From NCBI GenBank assembly GCA_005524015.1, contig SULG01000007.1, positions 1 to 64,000 of the forward strand: DNA of 64,000 nucleotides, written 5' to 3'. This stretch comes from Candidatus Jettenia ecosi. Lineage in GTDB: Bacteria > Planctomycetota > Brocadiia > Brocadiales > Brocadiaceae. This document shows, piece by piece, positions 37,166 through 44,897 of this stretch (within the stretch, counting starts at the first letter, position 1; each line of letters opens with the position of its first letter). The notes beneath the pieces were generated by a model. It did no database searches and was not told the origin of the DNA. It saw only the letters and a program-made list of their open reading frames with translations. A program made the position numbers and the translations under genes.

Positions 37166-37504
37166 CTATTTCGAATAGCTATTTGCATGAACCATCGGAT
37201 ATCCTGCTTTTCTCCATGCTTCAACACCACCACCAATGACCTTTGCATTTTTGTATCCTTGCTCAATATATTTTGCTGCCTGACCGACAGCGCTGCTGTC
37301 ATTAGGTCAGGCACAATAGAAAATAATTTCCTTATCCTTAGCAAGTGAAGGAAGCCTGGATTTAAATTCGCTGAACGAAATTGTCTCTTGCAACTGCACT
37401 TGTTTATATTTTGCATCATCCTCATATGCACATACAAGAATGGCCTCATGGGATTCAAGCTTTTTATGAGCTTCTTCCGGAGTAATACGTATAGGTTTTA
37501 TCAT
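37166..37504 (-). CDS. rhodanese-like protein with in-frame UGA at the active site; candidate selenoprotein
   Basis: One continuous reading frame of 113 codons is interrupted only by a TGA at codon 66 (37307-37309). Before it comes KDKEIIFYCA and after it PNDSSAVGQAAKY, IEQGYKNAKVIGGGVEAWRK and AGYPMVHA. This is a rhodanese domain whose expected catalytic loop is YC(A/S)CPNE-like, so the TGA falls exactly where a cysteine is expected. Downstream codons stay rhodanese-like to the natural TAG. A hairpin covers the TGA (37278-37312). Either this is a selenocysteine-containing rhodanese or a nonsense mutant. The ATG is behind a ggagg site (37510-37514). SelA, SelB, SelC or SelD are not in this window. 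Confidence 0.7.
37278..37312 (-). promoter_or_regulatory. hairpin over the UGA codon (possible bacterial SECIS)
   Basis: Read on the minus strand: GCCTGACC, then TAAT, GACAGC, AGC, GCTGTC, GGTCAGGC. This gives an 8-bp lower stem, a 4-base one-sided bulge, a 6-bp upper stem and a 3-base loop, all perfectly paired. The UGA lies in the 5' side of the lower stem. The distance from UGA to the loop is 12 bases, shorter than in E. coli fdhF, so the fit to the known SECIS rule is imperfect. Confidence 0.5.
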
Positions 37505-37583
37505 AATTGTCTACCTCCTGATTTTTTTGAATTGTACATTCTCAAACGACCAAACACATGCTTCTTCTCTGAAATATGTTGTT

Positions 37584-37815
37584 TATAGTATTCCAAGTAT
37601 GAAACCGAACATATCCTCAACAGAGGAAAGACTGTGCCGATGGTCATTGCGAGGGTCTTGTCCGAAGCAATCCTTTGCATGTTTCAGAAGAGATTGCTTC
37701 GGAAAAACTCCTCGCAATGACATGTTTAAGGATTCCGTATGTTCCATACACCTGCATACAACTAAAGATCAACTTTTGCCACATTCTGTTCGGTTTCATC
37801 TCTTGGATGCTATAG
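37584..37815. repeat. A-type inverted-repeat element, second 'cattgcgagg' copy
   Basis: Ends tatagtattccaagtatgaaacc and ggtttcatctcttggatgctatag. The interior is the same as in 23141-23362 but read in opposite orientation (compare caacagagga here with tcctctgttg there). Any frame across it is an artefact of the repeat. Confidence 0.85.
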
Positions 37816-37985
37816 TTTCAATCGTTAATCACTATAACGCTAATTTTGGTACAATTTTAAATATCAAAATCTATGCCAAAAAATATGGAAAAGCGGTTTT
37901 GTTCTTATGCATTTTTCAAAATTTGCATAAAAGCATCTCAAAAGATAAGGCGGATATTTGTTGTACCCTTTGCACTTTGCTGATT

Positions 37986-40900
37986 TTAAGCGTTGCCCGG
38001 AGACCACGCTGCCATATGCTTGAGAAGTACCCATCTCCTTTTTACATCAGCCTCGGCCTCCTTCATGAGGGCTGCTGCCAGTTCCGGATTGCTTGCTCTT
38101 AACGACCGATATCGGTTCTCATTATAAGCATACTCTTCAAAAGAAATCGTTGGCTCGCCGCTATCAATAACGAGAGGATTCTTACCTTCTTTTTCCAGTA
38201 CCGGATTATAGCGGTACAGGGGCCAATGGCCGCAGGCAACGGCTTTCTTCATAGCTTCAACCCCTTTGCTCATTTCAATACCATGTGCTATGCAGGTTGA
38301 ATAGGCAATAATCAATGCAGGTCCATGATACGCCTCAGCCTCAGAGATTGCCTTCACTGTCTGTATCTGATTAGCCCCAAAGGCTACCTGTGCAATGTAG
38401 ATATTTCCGTACGTAGCCATAATCATACCAATATTCTTCTTCGGAGTTCTCTTTCCGCCTGCTGCAAACTGGGCCATAGCTGCTAAAGGGGTTGACTTGG
38501 ACATCTGACCGCCCGTGTTTGAATAGACTTCTGTATCCAGGATCAAAATCTTTATATTTTCACCGGAAGCCAGAACATGGTCTACGCCCCCATAACCAAT
38601 ATCGTATGCCCATCCATCTCCCCCAATTGCCCATACTGATTTCTTGACAAGATAATCGGCAAGAGAATGGAGATGCTTTGCCTCAATTGAACTATCTTTC
38701 GATACCCTCTTTTTCAATTCCTCAACACGGACACGCTGCGCCTCGATACCTTCCTGGGTTGATTGATCAGCATTTTTTATGGAGTCAAATAACCCTTTTG
38801 CATCTGCATATGAAGGATTTGCAGCAAGCCTGTCTATGAATTCCCGCGCCTGCATACAAAACTTATCTACCGTCTGTCTCATGCCAAGACCAAATTCGGC
38901 GTTATCTTCAAACAATGAGTTCGACCAGGCAGGCCCCCTGCCGTCATCCCTTTTGGTATAGGGAGTTGTTGGCAAATTTCCACCGTAGATCGAAGAACAA
39001 CCCGTAGAGTTGGCAATAACTAACCGATCACCAAATAGCTGGGTAAGTAATTTTATGTATGGAGTTTCTCCACAACCGGCACATGCGCTGTGATACTCAA
39101 AGAGTGGTTTTGAGAACTGGCTTCCTTTCACGGTTGTAACCTTATACTTAGCCGGATCAAGCTCAGGCAAACTGAGAAAGAACTTATAATTTTCAGCCTC
39201 TACACGTCGTCGCGGCTCCTGAAGTCTCATGTTGATCGCCTTAAAATCCGGAATCTTTTTCCCTTCTGCATCCTTCTTATATGCAGGGCACGTAAATACA
39301 CACGAACCGCAACCGGTACAATCTTCAGGCGCTACCTGAACGGTAAATTTAAGTCCCTTGAGTTCCTTGCCGGTAGCATCAATAGATTGAAACGTGGAGG
39401 GCGCGTTCTGTAATAATGAATGGTCATATGCCTTTATCCTGATCGTTGCATGGGGACACACAAAAGAACACTGGCCACACTGTATGCAGATATCAGGTTC
39501 CCAAATAGGTATTTCAATTCCTATACTCCTTTTCTCATACTGTGTAGTTCCCGTTGGCCAGGTGCCATCATCAGGCATAGCCGAAACAGGCAGGGAATCC
39601 CCTTTATTGGCAATCATCCTTGCAGTTACACGCTTGACAAAATCAGGTGCATCTTCAGGTACAATCGCACGCATTCTGACCTTGCTGGTAACCTTGCCAG
39701 GCACCGACACCTCAGCAATACTCTGGATTGCCTTATCTACTGCTGCATAATTTAATTTCACCACTTCCTCACCCTTTTTTGCATACGTCTTTTTAATCTC
39801 AGACTTGATCGATTGGATCGCATCTTCCTTTGGAATGACCCCTGAAATAACAAAAAATGCGGTCTGCATAATCATGTTGATCTTCGCACCAAGCCCAAGC
39901 TCTTCTGCAATGGCGCTGGCATCGATTATATAGAACTTCATTCTCTTGGAAATAAGTTGTTCCTGCACCTCAACGGGTAAGGTATCCCAGATCTCGTCCT
40001 TATTTCGTGAGGTCGTGAGCAGAAAGGTTGCACCGGTATCCGCATGGGATAGCATGTCAATTTTTTCCAGAAATACAGGATTATGGCATGCAATGAAATT
40101 TGCTTTTGGAAGGAGATAGGGATGACCAATCTCATCCTTTCCAAAACGGAGATGGGATACGGTCATAGCTCCTGACTTCTTCGAGTCGTAAAGGAAGTAA
40201 CCTTGCGCATGATTATCTGTTTCCGTCCCTATAATCTTAATAGTATTCTTGTTGGCGCTAACCGTGCCATCAGAACCCAATCCATAAAATAAGGCACGAA
40301 AGACACCGCTTCCTTCTATAGAGAACGACTCATCATATTCAAGACTGGTACCCGTAACATCATCATGGATACCTATCGTAAAGTGATTCTTTGGCTTTTT
40401 CTGTGAAATATTATCGACTATAGCCTTTACCATAGCAGGAGTAAAATCTTTTGATCCAAGTCCGTAGCGGCCGCCAACAATCGTTGGATAATTTTCAAAT
40501 GTGACCGATCCTTTCTCCATCGCCTCGCCAATAGCAGTCCTCACATCAAGGTATAATGGTTCACCAATCGCGCCTGGCTCCTTCGTGCGGTCAAGGACAG
40601 CAATTGCCCTGACACTCTTCGGTAAACTACCGACAAAAGCGTCTATATCGAAAGGACGGAAAAGTCTTACCTGGACGAGACCTAATTTCTCCCCTTGTGC
40701 ATTTAACGAGTGAATCGTATGGAATACCGTTTCTCCTGAAGAGCCCATAGTAACAATGACACGCTCAGCATCGGGGTCGCCGAAGTAATCAAAGAGTTTG
40801 TATTTGCGGCCGGCTATACCAGCAAACTTGTCCATTGCCTTCTGGATAATACCCGGAGCAGCGTTATAATATTTGTTTACCGTTTCTCTGCCCTGGAAAT

Positions 40901-41573
40901 ATACATCAGGGTTCTGAGCAGTGCCGCGTATATTTGGCCGGTCAGAAGTGAGTCCTCTCATCCGGTGATTGATAACCAGGTCGTTATCGATCATCGCCCG
41001 CATATCATCAAAACCCACCTCTTCAATCTTCCGGACCTCATGAGAAGTCCTGAAGCCATCAAAAAAGTGCAGAAATGGTACTCTTGATTCAAGCGTGGCA
41101 GCCTGTGCAATCAAAGCAAAATCCATTGCCTCCTGGACATTTTGAGAGCACAGCATGGCAAAACCCGTACTTCTTGCGGCCATTACGTCTGAATGGTCTC
41201 CAAATATCGATAATCCCTGACATGCCAGAGAACGGGCGGTTACGTGAAATACGGTAGAGGTAAGTTCACCTGCGATCTTGTACATATTGGGAATGATGAG
41301 CAATAAACCCTGGGAGGCTGAAATCGTGGTAGCAAGTGCGCCGGTAGTAAGAGAACCGTGAACCGCACCGGCAACACCTGACTCCGATTGCATCTGACAT
41401 ACCTTTGGCGCCATCCCCCATATATTCACCTGACCAGCGGCAGTTTTTGCATCACAGATCTCCGCAATAGGTGATGAAGGAGTTATGGGATAAATCGTAA
41501 TAATTTCATTAACAGCATGCACCACATGTGCACACGCCGTGCAGCCGTCAACGGTTATTGTCTTTCGATCCAT
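37986..41573 (-). CDS. nifJ: pyruvate:ferredoxin (flavodoxin) oxidoreductase
   Basis: A 1195-residue single-chain PFOR. Order: pyruvate-binding/TPP N-domain (VHAVNEIITIYPITPSSPIA), gamma-type domain, ferredoxin-like domain with CIQCGQCSFVCP near residue 690 and CTGCGSCVFTCP near 745, and the TPP domain with CAGCGETPYI near 835 and IGGDGWAYDIGYGG near 980. It oxidises pyruvate with CoA to acetyl-CoA, CO2 and reduced ferredoxin, or runs in reverse to fix CO2. It signals an anaerobic metabolism. Full length; no neighbours in the operon. Confidence 0.97.
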   Translation of the reverse strand: MDRKTITVDGCTACAHVVHAVNEIITIYPITPSSPIAEICDAKTAAGQVNIWGMAPKVCQMQSESGVAGAVHGSLTTGALATTISASQGLLLIIPNMYKIAGELTSTVFHVTARSLACQGLSIFGDHSDVMAARSTGFAMLCSQNVQEAMDFALIAQAATLESRVPFLHFFDGFRTSHEVRKIEEVGFDDMRAMIDNDLVINHRMRGLTSDRPNIRGTAQNPDVYFQGRETVNKYYNAAPGIIQKAMDKFAGIAGRKYKLFDYFGDPDAERVIVTMGSSGETVFHTIHSLNAQGEKLGLVQVRLFRPFDIDAFVGSLPKSVRAIAVLDRTKEPGAIGEPLYLDVRTAIGEAMEKGSVTFENYPTIVGGRYGLGSKDFTPAMVKAIVDNISQKKPKNHFTIGIHDDVTGTSLEYDESFSIEGSGVFRALFYGLGSDGTVSANKNTIKIIGTETDNHAQGYFLYDSKKSGAMTVSHLRFGKDEIGHPYLLPKANFIACHNPVFLEKIDMLSHADTGATFLLTTSRNKDEIWDTLPVEVQEQLISKRMKFYIIDASAIAEELGLGAKINMIMQTAFFVISGVIPKEDAIQSIKSEIKKTYAKKGEEVVKLNYAAVDKAIQSIAEVSVPGKVTSKVRMRAIVPEDAPDFVKRVTARMIANKGDSLPVSAMPDDGTWPTGTTQYEKRSIGIEIPIWEPDICIQCGQCSFVCPHATIRIKAYDHSLLQNAPSTFQSIDATGKELKGLKFTVQVAPEDCTGCGSCVFTCPAYKKDAEGKKIPDFKAINMRLQEPRRRVEAENYKFFLSLPELDPAKYKVTTVKGSQFSKPLFEYHSACAGCGETPYIKLLTQLFGDRLVIANSTGCSSIYGGNLPTTPYTKRDDGRGPAWSNSLFEDNAEFGLGMRQTVDKFCMQAREFIDRLAANPSYADAKGLFDSIKNADQSTQEGIEAQRVRVEELKKRVSKDSSIEAKHLHSLADYLVKKSVWAIGGDGWAYDIGYGGVDHVLASGENIKILILDTEVYSNTGGQMSKSTPLAAMAQFAAGGKRTPKKNIGMIMATYGNIYIAQVAFGANQIQTVKAISEAEAYHGPALIIAYSTCIAHGIEMSKGVEAMKKAVACGHWPLYRYNPVLEKEGKNPLVIDSGEPTISFEEYAYNENRYRSLRASNPELAAALMKEAEADVKRRWVLLKHMAAWSPGNA

Positions 41574-41945
41574 AGCATTCTCCGTGTTGATTTTGAATTA
41601 TAAGTATGGTAAAAATAATCACAAAACATACAAAAGCACTCTTATGAAACATGTATTTTATGGAATAATACCCTATTTCTCGCCTTTTGTCGAACAGTAG
41701 TTACTCAAAATACTGTTGGATCATAGTAGGGGCGAATCTTGTGTTCGCCCATCCTTTGTGTAAATTCAAGACCTGTGCGTTTTCCCACAATCAGAGCGAA
41801 CACAAGATTCGCCCCTACCCAGGTTTTGCATCTTATTTTGAGTAATTACGTCGAACAGATGTTTCCGTATCCTTTCTCTTAACCCAAACACATCGGAAAA
41901 GAAAGTAGGGCGAGGCTTTAGCCTTGCCGGGCAACTCTGAAAACT
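41574..41945. repeat. C-type inverted-repeat element with 9-bp flanking duplication
   Basis: The element 41698-41849 has ends tagttactcaaaata and tattttgagtaattac, and an inner inverted pair gtaggggcgaatcttgtgtt/aacacaagattcgcccctac. It is flanked by the direct repeat GTCGAACAG at 41689-41697 and 41850-41858, a typical target-site duplication. A further 'gtagggcgaggctttagcct' module lies near 41907. No gene in this 370-base region. Confidence 0.85.
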
Positions 41946-42704
41946 TTACCACAGTGCTTTGTAATTCTTCACAATTAAAAATATCGCAACTGCAATTATC
42001 AGGGCAGCAAACCATTTTTTCAAACTCGCCGCTGATATGCGATAGGAAAGGGCCGTGCCGATACAAGCGCCGCTTACAGCGATTATCGTTACCAGTATTG
42101 TTATCCGGACATCGAAGCCCCCATAACGCAAATGACCAGCCAGCCCGGCAGCACAATTAACGGTAGTAATCAAAAGCGATGTGCCAATAGCATCCTTCAT
42201 CGAAAAACCGCAGAAGAATACCAGCGCAGGCACTGCAAGAAAACCACCGCCTACGCCAAGAAATCCTGTTAGTAAACCTACGGCCAAACCTGCCGCCAAT
42301 GTTTTCAACCTGCTCTGGCCCTGATGGGTAATTACGTCCCGGCCATTGCTTCGCTCGAATAACATTGCGATACTGACAAGAATCATCAGCGCGGCAAATG
42401 AAAGAAGCAGTGCAGCAGGCGAGAGCAGATACGTCAGATAAGAGCCAGCATAAGCTCCAATCACACCGGACATGCTAAAGAGTGCTCCGGTTTTTAACTT
42501 GACCGTCCCCTGCCAATAGTGAAGCCCCGCGCCGGCAAGGCTTGTCATCCCAACAATAGCCAGTGACATGCCAATTGCCTCATGAGCTTCAATGCCCATA
42601 ACATAAACTAAAACTGGCACCATGATAGTCGAACCACCGCCACCAATGAGACCAAGGGTTATTCCCATCACTGCGCTCAAGATAAATCCTGCAATCAGAT
42701 ACAT
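41946..42704 (-). CDS. TauE/SafE-family membrane transporter
   Basis: About 252 residues from the ATG at 42704; an upstream GTG at 42710 is possible. Eight hydrophobic segments and the duplicated glycine-rich motif GITLGLIGGGGSTIMVPVLV and GFLGVGGGFLAVPALVFF identify a sulfite exporter/TauE-like anion permease. The frame extends 28 codons further upstream, but that part crosses a 'ttactcaaaatactgttgg' repeat end and is unlikely to be translated. A broken paralogue lies downstream at 43140-43656, upstream in transcription order. Confidence 0.88.
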   Translation of the reverse strand: MYLIAGFILSAVMGITLGLIGGGGSTIMVPVLVYVMGIEAHEAIGMSLAIVGMTSLAGAGLHYWQGTVKLKTGALFSMSGVIGAYAGSYLTYLLSPAALLLSFAALMILVSIAMLFERSNGRDVITHQGQSRLKTLAAGLAVGLLTGFLGVGGGFLAVPALVFFCGFSMKDAIGTSLLITTVNCAAGLAGHLRYGGFDVRITILVTIIAVSGACIGTALSYRISAASLKKWFAALIIAVAIFLIVKNYKALW

Positions 42705-43139
42705 CTCCACCTGTATTTTCCCCTTCAATTCTATTACTAATACGCAGTTACTCAAAATACTGTTGGGCCGTAAGAGTGTTATGGACAAGGACTATCCCAA
42801 AAGGAGCATCATGTCATTACTAAAGAAGGAGAGCTTGAAACATGGTAATCCTCCTTACCAAAGAGGCACAGGAGGTTGTTAATCCCTGATAATCCCCCTT
42901 TAGAAAAGGGGGAAAAGTTTGATATTTCTGATCAGGCAAACTTTTCTCAGGAAAAAATCCATCCTTCTTTCCCCTTTTTTAAAGGGGGAACAAGGGGGAT
43001 TACTTCTCCTTTACTCTGATATCTAGCTTGCCCGCAATGACCTTTACAGGGATAAAGCATTTGCAAAATCATATGAGAATATATTCATTTCACAACCACA
43101 CATGCTTTCTCCCGGCCACATGCTGTTTTGCCCCATGTG
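42705..43139. repeat. E-type repeat and C-type terminus
   Basis: ttactcaaaatactgttgg at 42750-42768 is a lone C-type end. At 42885-43010 an inverted pair (aatccccctttagaaaaggg / ccccttttttaaagggggaa) with the inner tttgatatttctgatcaggc matches the E repeat at 10953. The remaining bases show no gene. Confidence 0.65.
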
Positions 43140-43656
43140 TTAATTTGACAATTGTTTGTACAAGGCTATATAATTCTTAACCGTTATAAATAACGCTACT
43201 GCGATGACAAAAATAACAAACCACTTTTTTAAGCCTGCCAGAGAGGCACGATACGAAAGGGCAGCGAAAGGGCAGTACCAATAAGTGTGCCATCGATAGC
43301 AATGACGGTGATTAACATCAGTATACGGAAATCGATATTTCCGTAATGGAAATGACCAAGCATCCCGGCGCCGCAATGTGTTGTAACAACAAGAAGTGTG
43401 TACCAATAGCATCTTTTGAAGAAAGGCCATGGAAGATCATAAGTGCAGGCATAACCGTAAGGTCACCACCTACTCCAAGAAACCCTGTCAAAAAACCTAC
43501 TATAGCCAACGACATAACAATTGCCTGATGGGTATCAATGCCAATAATATAGATCAGAATCGATATGGCGATGATCGAACCGCCGCCACCAATAAGACCA
43601 AGGGTTATCCCAATCACCGCACTTAAAATAAGCCCTACCATGATATGAATTTCCAT
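43140..43656 (-). pseudogene. degenerate TauE/SafE paralogue
   Basis: Begins MEIHIMVGLILSAVIGITLG with LIGGGGSIIAISILIYIIG, close to the intact neighbour. After IVMSLAIVG it jumps straight to FLTGFLGVGGDLTVMPALMI, so about 85 residues are lost, and a frameshift follows near 43320. The end SLAGLKKWFVIFVIAVALFI is in another frame. Not functional. Tandem duplication followed by decay is the simplest reading. Confidence 0.85.
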
Positions 43657-44149
43657 TCAAACACCCTTGAATCGTCAGTTGGCAATAAATGTTATTTTCG
43701 TAAGTTTTAATCCCCTCCCTACCGTTTATGAATCAGTTTTCATATTCAACAAACCTCTTTATGTCACAGATTACCTTATTTCTCCCCCTTTGTCGAGTAA
43801 ATGTAATAAGTCTTATATTTCCACTTTACATCTTACAAAATTCTTGACGTTGCATAATGAATTTGCTACTTTAACCTGGCAATAAACCAGCCAGGTAAGA
43901 TAGGCACCGCCTACCAAAAATTGAGAAATTGAGCAATCGGGATGGGTTCTGCATGATTGGATCAAAATAGCTTTGACAAAGAATGATAGGGATTTATTTT
44001 GGCAAGTGATACGGCCCTACATATGACCCTATTTGATCCTCTTCGATTGCCCTGTTCCTGTTAAGAATTGTTTATGATGGAAAAATCTTATTTTATCATT
44101 GACAGATATTCAAAAATTGTGCTATGCTGCCCTGCCAAAACAGTATGTT
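43657..44149. other. intergenic region before the riboswitch
   Basis: AT-rich sequence without a supported gene; it holds a short 'ccaggtaagataggcaccgc' stretch near 43890. A promoter for the riboswitch transcript is expected in the last 150 bases (for example ttgaca near 44099 and tatgct near 44122), but this is weak. Confidence 0.3.
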
Positions 44150-44275
44150 GAGCAAAATCAAGGGGCAACTCGATAAGGGCAAACCCTGAGTGATCAGGGG
44201 GCGCAAAGTAAAGGGTCTTGTAACAGTGTGAGTGTCAGTATAAATAACAGACACTTACACTCATAACTGACACTA
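44150..44275 (+). promoter_or_regulatory. probable c-di-GMP-I (GEMM) riboswitch with switching hairpins
   Basis: The core GGGCAAAC at 44177-44184 is followed by stem CCCTGA (44184-44189), a GNRA tetraloop GTGA, stem TCAGGG (44194-44199) and GGCGCAAAG then GGGTCT. That order matches the GEMM-I consensus, including the GNRA loop. Downstream two hairpins are mutually exclusive: 44226-44236 with 44250-44260, or 44231-44239 with 44266-44274. A terminator follows at 44288. No covariance model was run. Confidence 0.6.
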
Positions 44276-44287
44276 TAGAAATAAGAC

Positions 44288-44345
44288 AGCCTTACTGCCA
44301 AAGATGTTTTAAATGAACATTTTTGCAGTAGGGCTTTTTTTATTT
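44288..44345 (+). terminator. rho-independent terminator after the riboswitch
   Basis: Stem agccttactgc / gcagtagggct (11 bp, one G-T) around a 26-base AT-rich loop, then a run of seven T. It could be the regulated output of the riboswitch: whether transcription continues to the Kelch gene at 44898 would depend on it. Confidence 0.75.
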
Positions 44346-44897
44346 TTAAACCGGTAAAAATAACCAAATAACCTATAGCGCGGGCGTTATCCTACATGCA
44401 TCAAGCTAAGAGTATCGTTCCATAATAGAGGAGGATATCCCTTCTCTAAAAAGAGGATTGTGCGTCCATTTTCTTCTCTAGAAAGCTTATCCTTATCCAC
44501 ACATTGGGTAAAGAGCAAAGGTCGGGGAAAATAAACCGCGAAGAATACGAAGGAGCGACCTGAACTCTGTTTCGTAATGTTTTAAAGACGTAAGTAAGGA
44601 TAAGCTTTCCAGAGGGGAAGTCCTTTGGGATATTAGGGATACAGCATTCCGTGTCCTTACGATTTACGAGTCAATGCCAAAACTTGAACCCTTGATTCAT
44701 AAGCATGATGAGCTTATTTCGATTTTCGTAACAAGCGCAAAAAACCGAAAAATAAAAGGAGGATAAGAAAACTTCATAATTTGAAATTCCTTGCCCGATA
44801 TTCGTTATTCAATAATTCAAAATGTCTGTAGAGATGGAGCCTGATATTTCCAAGCGGCTAAATACATACTAATTTTTTATAAGAAAGGAGACATTTT
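44346..44897. other. untranslated region between terminator and Kelch gene
   Basis: About 550 bases. It holds a 'catgcatcaagctaag' E-type repeat end (44396), gcttatccttatccaca-type inverted motifs (44468 and 44600), the tttgaaattcct arm at 44781, and an aaaaggaggataag stretch at 44753 that resembles an RBS but opens no frame. The aaaggagac site at 44883 serves the Kelch gene. Confidence 0.45.

Noticed and set aside
37307-37309. UGA read as Trp through a genetic code change
   Set aside because: Other genes in the window (e.g. uvrA, the 89-residue protein) end at UGA, so UGA is a stop here.
37527-38102. 191-codon plus-strand frame
   Set aside because: Runs through the A-type repeat and antisense to the nifJ 3' end; no RBS or known domain.
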